Assembly (NCBI GenBank): GCA_041725875.1
Contig: JBGRQB010000084.1
Coordinates: forward strand, 1-17,379
DNA from: JBGRQB01 sp041725875
GTDB lineage: Bacteria; Bacteroidota; Ignavibacteria; Ignavibacteriales; Melioribacteraceae
Length of the DNA stretch: 17,379 bases
Direction: 5' to 3'
The first letter of the stretch is position 1, and each line of letters begins with the position of its first letter. The translations under genes and the position numbers were made by a program. Below the pieces are notes generated by a model. The model was not told where the DNA came from. It saw only the letters and a program-made list of their open reading frames with translations, and did no database searches. Shown here piece after piece: positions 1 to 7,899 of the stretch.

Positions 1-1508
1 TTATTTTCATAATCAAACAATGCAACAATTTCGCGCAGTGATTCCAGCGATGCCTGATCTGAACCAAGTGATAAATAATTAAGTGATAAAGCAGAAATTA
101 ATCGCCATAAAGCTTTCCCTTTTGGAGCTTGAATTCGTGAAGAAGGACGTTTCAAAATGTTGATTTTCAGATTGTTAAGTTTTTCTTCAGATTCAAGAGG
201 CATTCCGGCAGACATACTTCCTGCAATATTTCTGTTGGTACAAATTACACGGGCATATAAAGTTTTTTTCTCCGGCAAATCAGGCTCAAAATTCATATTA
301 AGAAGAGAAAGCATTAAATCTTGTCCCGCCATATTTGAGCGTGTACTTTCCTCTTTTCTTGCATACCAGAAAATATTTGCTGATTTGCTGTCACCATTTT
401 TACTTTTAAAAGAGAAATAAGGTTCAATTGAATCGGGCAACTTCTCTTTTGTAAGTGTAGGAGAAACACTCTCAATAGCAAAAATTTCAGTGCTTTGCTC
501 TCTGTGACTGTCGGGATTTACTTTATATTCTGTCTGGTAATTATCAATTCTTATTGGTTCTGAAATCTTTTTGAATAAGTTAATTACAGGTGTGCAGCCG
601 AGTAAAAAATTCTTTTTGGAAATTGTAATCTCTTTTCTCAAGATTTTTTTCAGAGGAATAAGAATATCAAAATAGTGGTTACATTTCTTTAGATCGATAT
701 TTTTAATATCGAAAAACAAAAACTTTTCAGGTAAAACGAAAAACTCCTGTAGCAATCTATAACCGTAATTCGAGTTTTTCGGATAAGGTAAAACTTCCTC
801 TTCCTTTTCAAATCCGACCGGTTCAATTACAGCATCGGAAAGAACGGTTTTTTCATCTTCGTGAGAATAAATTTTTACTTCCTTGCCGCTGCAGAACAAT
901 GTTTCATATATCAAATTTGCAGTTGAAGTATCACCGTGAATATGAAATTTAAGAGAGGTTATATCCAGATCTGCCAGACTGGTATCACCAGTTGGCTTAA
1001 TTCTTATTTGCAGAACCTGAGTGTTGTTTTTCTGATTCAAAAAATGAAAATCATCAGAGTTTCTGATTCCGGCAAAAGTAACTGCAACAGGCCACAACTC
1101 AACCGGGTAACAGGTTCTGAATTTACATTTTTGTCCCTCGGAAGTAAAAGCCGCAAGAGGATGATGTTTTTCAATTTTCATTGGAATTGAAGGGAAATCA
1201 AAATCTTCGGTGCCGAAATGAGCTATTGTCATTGAAGGAACCGGAGTTAAAAGTTGCGGATAAACATTATTTAATATTGAAGTGGAAAGCTCGGGAAATT
1301 CATTATCAATATTTCTTTGAATTCGACCAGTTAAAAAAGCAAACGATTCTATTAGTCGCTCAATATGAGGATCGGAACTGTTATCAATTCCAATATCCAA
1401 TCCGCCGGCAACCTTTGGATATTTTTCAGCAAATTCCTGGCCTCTTGATCTGAGGTAGGATAATTCTTTTTTATAATAATCCAAAAAATCGTTGTTATAA
1501 TGCTTCAT
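1..1508 (-). CDS. tssF: T6SS baseplate subunit TssF, partial (3' end outside window)
   Basis: TssF (VasA/DUF879 family) is a wedge component of the cytoplasmic T6SS baseplate, working with TssG, TssE and TssK. The minus-strand frame is open from an ATG at 1508 to the window edge, giving 502 residues of a family that is usually about 580-620 long, so roughly the last 100 residues are missing. Visible family signatures are the N-terminal block MKHYNNDFLDYYKKELSYLR followed by GQEFAEKYPKVAGGLDIG, then DPHIERLIESFAFLTGRIQ and EFPELSTSILNNVYPQLLTP (about residues 75-95), and near the cut end GKALWRLISALSLNYLSLGS with LESLREIVALFDY. The start overlaps the end of tssE by 14 nt, which implies translational coupling. 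No tssG or vgrG is seen; they would be expected further along the transcript, beyond base 1. Confidence 0.93.
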   Translation of the reverse strand, partial: MKHYNNDFLDYYKKELSYLRSRGQEFAEKYPKVAGGLDIGIDNSSDPHIERLIESFAFLTGRIQRNIDNEFPELSTSILNNVYPQLLTPVPSMTIAHFGTEDFDFPSIPMKIEKHHPLAAFTSEGQKCKFRTCYPVELWPVAVTFAGIRNSDDFHFLNQKNNTQVLQIRIKPTGDTSLADLDITSLKFHIHGDTSTANLIYETLFCSGKEVKIYSHEDEKTVLSDAVIEPVGFEKEEEVLPYPKNSNYGYRLLQEFFVLPEKFLFFDIKNIDLKKCNHYFDILIPLKKILRKEITISKKNFLLGCTPVINLFKKISEPIRIDNYQTEYKVNPDSHREQSTEIFAIESVSPTLTKEKLPDSIEPYFSFKSKNGDSKSANIFWYARKEESTRSNMAGQDLMLSLLNMNFEPDLPEKKTLYARVICTNRNIAGSMSAGMPLESEEKLNNLKINILKRPSSRIQAPKGKALWRLISALSLNYLSLGSDQASLESLREIVALFDYEN

Positions 1509-1965
1509 AAACAGTCCAGTTCATCGAGTTCATTCCTTTTTCAGCAATAAAGGTTACTTGTTTGACCTCTTTATTAATCTTCAATTTACCGTTAATTCCA
1601 ATTCTGAGTTTTCGTTCATTCACCATTTTTGAATCAATAATTACAAAGGGATCAATTATTCTTGGTTCAAAATATTTCATTGCTTTGGTTATTCGTTTGC
1701 ACAAAAGAAGCTGATCCTGTTCATACGCTGGTGAATAATTTGCAAAGTCGGGAATTCCGTAATCTACAACAGTCAATTCCTCTTCATCAAAATATTGTGT
1801 TGAAGATGGAGACCTGGTATTGAGTAATGCTGCCAGGTCTCGCAACACAGTCATTTTATATTTTTTCTCCTCGAATGTTTTGTCATTAGAATTCCCGTTT
1901 CGGGAAAATGAAATTTCACCCAGGAGTTTATCGTAAAGAGATATTTTTATTGTATTTGAATTCAT
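1495..1965 (-). CDS. tssE: T6SS baseplate subunit TssE (gp25-like)
   Basis: TssE is the gp25-like baseplate wedge protein that nucleates sheath polymerisation. The 156-residue product is normal in length. It shows the family landmarks RDLAALLNTR (42-51), VVDYGIPDF (66-74) and the EPR motif of the core wedge bundle (E100-P101-R102 in KYFEPRI). The start has GGAAT a few bases upstream. It lies 28 nt after hcp and its last 14 nt overlap the start of tssF, so it belongs to the same transcript. The assignment rests on these motifs and on the neighbouring genes. Confidence 0.95.
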   Translation of the reverse strand: MNSNTIKISLYDKLLGEISFSRNGNSNDKTFEEKKYKMTVLRDLAALLNTRSPSSTQYFDEEELTVVDYGIPDFANYSPAYEQDQLLLCKRITKAMKYFEPRIIDPFVIIDSKMVNERKLRIGINGKLKINKEVKQVTFIAEKGMNSMNWTVYEAL

Positions 1966-1993
1966 ATTATTCCAGACTCATCAAATTTGAAAA

Positions 1994-2491
1994 TTATTCA
2001 ATTTTGTTAAGGACCAGATCACAGGAAATAGGCTGTGCAGAACCGCCTGTTCCATCATCTTCTTTTTGCGGAGTATAAGTATATTTTATTTTACCATAGT
2101 TCAGCGAAAGATTTTCAATAGGAATATCTCCTGCTCCGCCGGAAATGCTGTAATTAGAAATAATTACTTCATCCATTTCTATTTTGAGATATTCAACATG
2201 TTCGTTGTTGTCACTACCATCTGAACGATAGCAGGTAATAACTGCGGTTTTGACAAGCTTACCAGACCAGATACTTTTCAAAATATCATCAGATGCAGAA
2301 TCGAGATATTTTGTAAGATTAATATCTGAATGGTTAGCTTTTTCAACTGTTCCGCCGGAAGATGCACGGACAGAAGAAGTCGGCTGACTAAAACCGTGAC
2401 TCCAGGAAAGGACTTCTATCTCCTTGTCGTGGTTAGTTGCCTTGCATTCTCCTTCTATGCTGTCTAGTTTTAAGTATATATTAGTTGCCAT
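1994..2491 (-). CDS. hcp: T6SS inner tube protein Hcp (TssD)
   Basis: Hcp forms the hexameric rings that stack into the T6SS inner tube and are expelled by sheath contraction; it can also carry effectors. The 165-residue product begins MATNIYLKLDSIEGECK and continues IEVLSWSHGFSQP (26-38), the characteristic Hcp opening, followed by a DINLTKYLDSASDDI block (about 56-70) and the strand pattern around EHVEYLKIEMDEVIIS (about 97-112). An AAGGAA Shine-Dalgarno sits 6-8 nt before the ATG. There is no C-terminal extension large enough to be an effector domain. It is placed between the sheath gene and tssE, the usual context for Hcp. Confidence 0.95.
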   Translation of the reverse strand: MATNIYLKLDSIEGECKATNHDKEIEVLSWSHGFSQPTSSVRASSGGTVEKANHSDINLTKYLDSASDDILKSIWSGKLVKTAVITCYRSDGSDNNEHVEYLKIEMDEVIISNYSISGGAGDIPIENLSLNYGKIKYTYTPQKEDDGTGGSAQPISCDLVLNKIE

Positions 2492-2533
2492 TTTTTATTC
2501 CTTAAATTAATTTTATATCAAACAGTTTTTCTA

Positions 2534-4996
2534 TCAGGCTGCAGGAGGTGGTAATTCGGCTACAAGTCTGATTGAAGTTGTTAATTCTTCCAGTTGGAAA
2601 TGTGGTTTCAAAAACACAACTGCAGTATAGCATCCCGGTTTACCAGGCGTATCACTCACATCAACTCTTGCTTCACGTAGTGGATATTGAGCTTTTATTT
2701 CCTGTCCCGCATCATCTTTACCAAGTACATATCCGCCAATCCATCTGTTGAGATAAACCTGTACATTTTCTGCTGTAAGGAAACTCCCAATTTTGTCACG
2801 AACAATTACTTTCAGATAATGTGCAAAACGTGATGAAGCAATAATGTAAGGAAGAACCGCAGATAAACGGGCATTTGCATTTGCTTCCGGAGTGTCATAC
2901 ACTTTTGGTTTTTGAGTTGTTTGTCCGCCAAAGAAAGCTGCATAATCTTTCCCTTTGCAATGAACAAGAGAAATAAATCCAAGATCACTGAGCTCTTTTT
3001 CGCGTCTGTCAGTAATTGCAATTTCTGTAGGACATTTAAGTGATTTGTCACCTGAGTCAGTATCAAAAACATGCGCAGGAAGATCTTGAACAAGTCCGCC
3101 ACCTTCAACACCTCTAATTGCAGCACACCAGCTGTATTTTGCATAAGCTTCTGTAATACGCTGCACAAGTGCATAAGCAGAATTTGCCCACAGATATTTT
3201 GAATGATCTGTTCCGTCAACATCCTCGGTGAAATCAAAACCTTCAACAGGTAATGTGTTTGGCCCATAAGGAAGACGCATTAACATTCTAGGCAAGGTTA
3301 ATGACACATAACGAGAATCTTCACTGTCTCTGAAAGAATTCCATTTAATCATTTCCAGACTTTCAAATATTGCATTCAGATCTCTAAATTCAGGAAGAAC
3401 TTTAAATGAATCAGCACCAAACAATTGCGGAGAAGCAGCTGAGATAAATGGAGCATGTGCAGCGGCTGCAACTTGTGAAACTAATGTTAAGAGTGCAATA
3501 TCTTTTGCAGTTCTTTCAAACATGAAGTCACCAAGCAAAATTCCGTAAGGATGGCCACCGAATGTTCCATACTCTTCTTCATAGACTTTTTTGAAAAGCT
3601 GACTCTGATCAAACTCAACAGCTTTTTCAAGATCTTTTTGAAGTTCTGCTTTTGTTATGTTTAATAATCTGAGTTTTAATCTTGCACCGGTTTCTGTTTT
3701 TTTAACAAGGAAATTTAAAGCTTTCCAGGATGCTTCAAGTTTCTGGAATTCAGGTGCGTGCAAGATTTCATTAATTTGATTTCCAATTAATTCATTTAAG
3801 TCGGCAACAAATTCAAGAAGCATTTTTACAATGTGATTTGGTTCAATACTCTTACCTGAGTATTCAAGCAGAACCATATTAGTTTTATATTGATCAAAAA
3901 ATACTTCAAGAAGAGTTTTCATATAAGGATTAACCTGAACCTGAGGTTCTTCTGCTTTCTCTTCTTTTTTATCATCGCCTTCACCTTCTTCGCCACCCTC
4001 TTCAGAAGCTTCTGCATCATCCGATTTTTCACCAGATCCATAATATTTATTTAGAATGTTGGTTACAGCTTCTTCAAGTTTTGCATCATCATATTCTCCG
4101 TCACCTTTTTCTTCTTCAAGTTTGATAAGTTCATCGCAAAGAATATGAAGTTCTTTTTCATCACCGTCGAGTTTGTTAAGGAAATCGGAAAGATGAAGTT
4201 TGATATTGTAATTATCTTTTAACTGTTCCACCTGCTGAATTATACGCAGAGGAGAAAAATCATCGAGATTATTAAATTTCAAACTGCAGCTAAGTGAACT
4301 TGCATCTTTAAGAATTTTCTCTTCAAGTGAATCAAGTTTTTCAATAATTACTTTTTTGTTAAAAGTACCTGAATTTTTCTTTTCAGGAATAACTGAAATA
4401 TCTTCAAGTAATTCTTTGAATTCATCACGAAGTTCAATTTCCTGTTTTGCAATTTTGAATTTAAAGCATCTCAACAACTTGTTAAAACTGTGTAGAAATT
4501 CATTGCCGGCATCATCCAGTTCACCGCTGTTATCAGCTTTGTTTCGAATATTGTTAAGAATCTGATCAATCTCTTTGATTTTATCTGCGCTGAAATCTTT
4601 CAAAAACTCAACAGCTTCTGCCAGAAGTTTATCTGCATTGTTAAACAAAAAAGTTTTTGCACTTCTGTTTGATAATGCTGCTCCGGCGCTGTTTAACTCG
4701 CGAAACAATTTTAAAAATCTGAGTTCACCGGTACTAAACCAGTTGTTAACTTTTACATCCAAAGCAGGATGAGCAGCGTTCATTACATTTTCAAAATTAT
4801 CTCTGTCAATTTCTACAAACTTTCTCTCTTTAAGAGGCTCCAGTTTATTACTGTTTTTTCCAGAAAGATCAGCCATAATTCCTACAACAAAAGGCAGCTC
4901 TTTCTTTTCAATCGCATCGCCTATTTCCACATCGTAAGTGATTTGGACTCGCGGCGGTCTTATGCGGTCGAGCTTGTGTTGGATGCTCTCACCCAT
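2534..4996 (-). CDS. tssBC: Fused T6SS sheath protein TssB-TssC with an insertion in TssB
   Basis: One 820-residue polypeptide carries both contractile sheath subunits. Residues 1-85 match the start of TssB (VipA): SIQHKLDRIRPPRVQITYDV, then ELPFVVGIMADLSG and KFVEIDRDNFENVM. The second half of TssB appears only at about 233-292 (LKFNNLDDFSPLRIIQQVEQ, then LSDFLNKLDGDEKELHIL), so about 145 mostly helical, charged residues (about 86-232) interrupt the domain. An acidic Glu/Asp/Gly/Lys linker spans about 321-353. Residues 354-820 are a complete TssC (VipB): EEEYGTFGGHPYG, QVAAAAHAPFISAASP, RDSEDSRYVSLTLPR, YSWCAAIRGVEGGGL, CPTEIAITDRREKELSDLGF, and the C-terminal LREARVDVSDTPGKPG and HFQLEELTTSIRLVAELP. 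Separate subunits are usually about 165 and 490 residues. AGGAGT lies 6 nt before the ATG. The frame is continuous, so this is a true fusion in this sequence. Contact with ClpV cannot be judged here because no clpV is in the window. Confidence 0.96.
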   Translation of the reverse strand: MGESIQHKLDRIRPPRVQITYDVEIGDAIEKKELPFVVGIMADLSGKNSNKLEPLKERKFVEIDRDNFENVMNAAHPALDVKVNNWFSTGELRFLKLFRELNSAGAALSNRSAKTFLFNNADKLLAEAVEFLKDFSADKIKEIDQILNNIRNKADNSGELDDAGNEFLHSFNKLLRCFKFKIAKQEIELRDEFKELLEDISVIPEKKNSGTFNKKVIIEKLDSLEEKILKDASSLSCSLKFNNLDDFSPLRIIQQVEQLKDNYNIKLHLSDFLNKLDGDEKELHILCDELIKLEEEKGDGEYDDAKLEEAVTNILNKYYGSGEKSDDAEASEEGGEEGEGDDKKEEKAEEPQVQVNPYMKTLLEVFFDQYKTNMVLLEYSGKSIEPNHIVKMLLEFVADLNELIGNQINEILHAPEFQKLEASWKALNFLVKKTETGARLKLRLLNITKAELQKDLEKAVEFDQSQLFKKVYEEEYGTFGGHPYGILLGDFMFERTAKDIALLTLVSQVAAAAHAPFISAASPQLFGADSFKVLPEFRDLNAIFESLEMIKWNSFRDSEDSRYVSLTLPRMLMRLPYGPNTLPVEGFDFTEDVDGTDHSKYLWANSAYALVQRITEAYAKYSWCAAIRGVEGGGLVQDLPAHVFDTDSGDKSLKCPTEIAITDRREKELSDLGFISLVHCKGKDYAAFFGGQTTQKPKVYDTPEANANARLSAVLPYIIASSRFAHYLKVIVRDKIGSFLTAENVQVYLNRWIGGYVLGKDDAGQEIKAQYPLREARVDVSDTPGKPGCYTAVVFLKPHFQLEELTTSIRLVAELPPPAA

Positions 4997-5030
4997 AAAT
5001 TACTCCTGTTTTTATTACTGATTTAGTGTT

Positions 5031-6083
5031 TTAACTCCCGTTATTGAGTTTTAAAAGTGTTAAAACTTTTTCTTGTATATTAACATCACTGGTGTGATTA
5101 ATAACAGCCTGTTTCAGTGAATTGTTTTTTATATCAAGTATTTCATTAAATAATGTTCCCAGTTTTTTTGTGCTTTCATTCTGACACAAAAAATTGATTA
5201 ACTCATTTAGTTGTCTGAATGCTTCTTCTGTATTTTGCGGAGTCGCAGATTTTATTCCGAGCAGCGGACTCTCAGTTTCTTGTTCTTCATTTTTCTCATC
5301 TTCACTGTTTTCTGTGTTGTAGATTTCGATACTGTTAATAGCCATATTGTTAAGGACAATTATATCATCCAGTGCAGCAAGTATTTCGTGAAAACTTGGC
5401 GATAAGTTTGAAGTTTTTTCGTTCAGAAACTGTTTTATTTCAAGCAGTGTCTTCTTGCAAAGAGTTATATATGATTTTAGTTCCTGACAAAATTCATAAT
5501 CTTCAGGGAATATATTTTTCAGATATTCCTGTTCCGGAGAAAACTCCGATTCTGTTTTCAGATTTCTCTTTTTAAGGTTATCCTGTTCCCACTGATAATA
5601 ATTGTATGTGTAATTATCTTTTCTGTTCACGATAAGAGGAGTAAGTTTTAAATGTGTTGTAAGCTTTTCATCCAGCCAGATAAATGGAGTTAATCTTAAT
5701 TCAATGTCATCTTCTTCAGGTAAAGGATAAATTTGATCCCAATATTTTTTTAGTAACTCAAGGATAAGAGTTGAGCCTTCGTACAAACCTTTAAATCCCT
5801 TATCGCGCAATAAAACCTGAACCAGCCAGGCAGCAATTTGTAAATCTTTAGATTTATTATTTAATGTTGTTACACAAATCTCTTTTGCTTTTTCCCATTC
5901 CGATTTTTTTAGTGGACGTTTCCAAATTCCCTGTTTCAGATCAGGGTTATCACTTTTCATTGCAGATAAAATCTGATCATATTCATTTTCATACTTTAAA
6001 TAATTTCCCACCGGATTGCTCTCATCAATCGGTTTGAGAAGTGCATTTAAATCTATGTATTCTATTTTTACATCTAAATCCAT
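5031..6083 (-). CDS. tssA: T6SS assembly protein TssA (ImpA N-terminal family)
   Basis: TssA primes and caps the assembling sheath and tube. The 350-residue product has the ImpA-type N-terminal domain: DLNALLKPIDESNPVGNYLKY (about 11-31), WEKAKEIC, SKDLQIAAWLVQVLLRDKGF (78-97) and YWDQIYPLPEEDDIELRLTPF (114-134), ending near residue 160. A long helical middle and an acidic stretch NSEDEKNEEQETES (about 259-272) follow. The C-terminal part contains EEAFRQLNELINFL but I do not see the EPHSP-type motif of the longer TssA classes, so this is a shorter or divergent C-terminal type. An AGGA lies 6 nt before the ATG. It starts 7 nt after the tssL-tssM stop and ends 34 nt before tssBC. Confidence 0.9.
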   Translation of the reverse strand: MDLDVKIEYIDLNALLKPIDESNPVGNYLKYENEYDQILSAMKSDNPDLKQGIWKRPLKKSEWEKAKEICVTTLNNKSKDLQIAAWLVQVLLRDKGFKGLYEGSTLILELLKKYWDQIYPLPEEDDIELRLTPFIWLDEKLTTHLKLTPLIVNRKDNYTYNYYQWEQDNLKKRNLKTESEFSPEQEYLKNIFPEDYEFCQELKSYITLCKKTLLEIKQFLNEKTSNLSPSFHEILAALDDIIVLNNMAINSIEIYNTENSEDEKNEEQETESPLLGIKSATPQNTEEAFRQLNELINFLCQNESTKKLGTLFNEILDIKNNSLKQAVINHTSDVNIQEKVLTLLKLNNGS

Positions 6084-6090
6084 TGCATTC

Positions 6091-7899
6091 CTAATAGAAA
6101 ATTATTTTTTTCATTGGTTCGGCAAGAGTTGGTTCGTTAAATATTTTCTTATCAAAAATATCCTGCACAAAAACTCGTTTATTTGCATCTGTCTGATCAA
6201 TTTCATCATTTTGATAACCGCAGAAATAAACTCCCCGCAAAAGTATTGGAGCCAGATTTGAATACTCCTCATTTTTGAAAAGTCTGTTTGCAAAGATTTG
6301 AACCGGATATTTTAAAGTGTCTATTTGTCGACTAAACAAAAATATTTTTTCTTTGTCAGCCCGACCATTACTATTATTGATAATTCCAAATTGCAGAAAA
6401 GAAAGTTGTTCATTTATTTTACTAAAAGCTTCACTGATCCAGCTTCTTGAGTAAGTATAAATTTCGGGTCTGTAAGGATTTGACCATCCAAACAATTCAT
6501 TGCTAAATCGTTCAGGCAGTTCATTTACAAAATCTTTAAAGCCGTCAACGTAATCACTTTTTGTTATAATAATATAAACAGGCAGCTGCATTTTGAATTT
6601 CTTTTGCAGATAGTCAAGTCTTTCAGAAAGGAGATCAGCTTCCTCTTTTATTTTATCAATGTTATCAGCTTTGTTCCCATTTTTTAGGAAAAATAAATCA
6701 GCAGGAACCGGTATAATTATTCCATCAAGCGGACGCAATCTTCTTATATTTTTAATTTTTCTTACAAGATATTTCCACAGTTTATTTGTTTCGTCACTTA
6801 AATCAAGATCACTTGAAACATCTAAAACTACTCCTCTTTCAAATACCCACCAGTTGCATGCTTTTTTGAAATTACCTGTCTCTTTAAGATAGTTAACGGA
6901 AGTTTTTCTTAAAGTCATCTCTTTTAATAATGTACTGCCGCCTGCTGATTCGCCGCCGAGCATTAAGTACCAGGGCAATTTGTATTTGTAACCTCTTCTG
7001 CCAATCCTTTCCTTAAGAAGCGCCAAAAGCTGCTCAACAGATTCTCTTATTTCAAAACGGGTGTATTTTTTCCGTTGATTAAAGAAAAGTTGCTTCCTTC
7101 TGAAATGCAGCCAAATTATATAACCGAGAATTGCCAGCAATGAAAGAAGTAAAAGGATAAAAATTAAAACTACATGACTGCTGTAAAATGAAAATATTTT
7201 ATCAATAACCCTGTCGCACCAGTCAGTGTAAAGATAATAGATGAGCCGTAAAAGCGTAAAAACAAGAACGATTCCGCCTATAACACAAACTCTGCGGAGA
7301 TTGTAGAAAAATATTTTTTTACCGCGTGTAAAAGTTGCGTTGTAAGTTTCAGGGAAAAGATGATGAATTTCATCAAGAACAAAAGGTGAACAATTATAAA
7401 GCATTGAAAACAGTTTGGTGCGATAATAATAGAGCTTATTATCTTTATCATTATGCATAAACTGCCCTTTAAAACCTCCTGCAATCATAAGGAGATAAAG
7501 CATTGAAATATCATTGCTGTTAATTTCCTTTTCTTTAATGATGTTATCAAGATTATCAAAAAACTTAATGCCTGAAACGTGAGAATCAAAAAGCTGTTCT
7601 TCAAGAAGATGATCTTCCCAGATTCGCTCTCCTTCCCAAACAGTGTCAATAAATAGTTCGTCAGTGTAAATTGTTAAAAGATAAAGTGCTTCTGAAAGCG
7701 GATCTTTTGAGTTAATAGTTTTACAGTTTTGAAAATTAAGTGAATGCTGATTAAGGAGTTTCATTAATTCAGTCTGAACAACCTGTAAATTTTCCTGTAC
7801 GGAAAAATCACAATTCTCCTTAATCTTTTTTACTTCTACATAAAATTTGTAAAAGTGTTTTATTAAATTTTCCTTTCCTGTAAAATTTATACTACTCAT
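6091..7899 (-). CDS. tssL-tssM: TssL-TssM fusion, lacking the TssM periplasmic domain
   Basis: This 602-residue protein combines two membrane-complex subunits. Residues about 10-190 are a DotU/IcmH (TssL) cytoplasmic domain: DPLSEALYLLTIYTDELFID (66-85), W88 and W94, GIKFFDNLDNI and MIAGGFKGQF. Two hydrophobic segments follow, about 203-225 and 242-265. Residues about 285-600 are the TssM (IcmF) cytosolic domain: PWYLMLGGESAGGSTLL (309-325), NWWVFERGVVLDV (349-361), LDGIIIPVPADLF, VYIIITKSDYVDGF (441-454), LLRGVYFCGY (553-562) and FVQDIFDKKIFNEPTLAEP (577-595). The P-loop lysine is replaced by Gly321 and the usual DTAG motif reads DVSSD, while TKSD (446-449) is kept. TssM is normally about 1100-1200 residues; here the protein stops just before the expected third membrane segment and periplasmic arm. 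It overlaps tssK by ATGA. The domain calls are firm; loss of function in nucleotide hydrolysis is inferred. Confidence 0.9.
   Translation of the reverse strand: MSSINFTGKENLIKHFYKFYVEVKKIKENCDFSVQENLQVVQTELMKLLNQHSLNFQNCKTINSKDPLSEALYLLTIYTDELFIDTVWEGERIWEDHLLEEQLFDSHVSGIKFFDNLDNIIKEKEINSNDISMLYLLMIAGGFKGQFMHNDKDNKLYYYRTKLFSMLYNCSPFVLDEIHHLFPETYNATFTRGKKIFFYNLRRVCVIGGIVLVFTLLRLIYYLYTDWCDRVIDKIFSFYSSHVVLIFILLLLSLLAILGYIIWLHFRRKQLFFNQRKKYTRFEIRESVEQLLALLKERIGRRGYKYKLPWYLMLGGESAGGSTLLKEMTLRKTSVNYLKETGNFKKACNWWVFERGVVLDVSSDLDLSDETNKLWKYLVRKIKNIRRLRPLDGIIIPVPADLFFLKNGNKADNIDKIKEEADLLSERLDYLQKKFKMQLPVYIIITKSDYVDGFKDFVNELPERFSNELFGWSNPYRPEIYTYSRSWISEAFSKINEQLSFLQFGIINNSNGRADKEKIFLFSRQIDTLKYPVQIFANRLFKNEEYSNLAPILLRGVYFCGYQNDEIDQTDANKRVFVQDIFDKKIFNEPTLAEPMKKIIFY

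Noticed and set aside
157..1453. Several plus-strand open frames (157-420, 936-1190, 1181-1453)
   Set aside because: They lie antisense to the clearly conserved tssF frame and show no protein-like motifs or ribosome binding sites.
2812..3267. A 151-codon minus-strand open frame inside the sheath gene
   Set aside because: It is a different frame of the TssC region, which has full-length family similarity; the alternative product has no recognisable domain and is a shadow.
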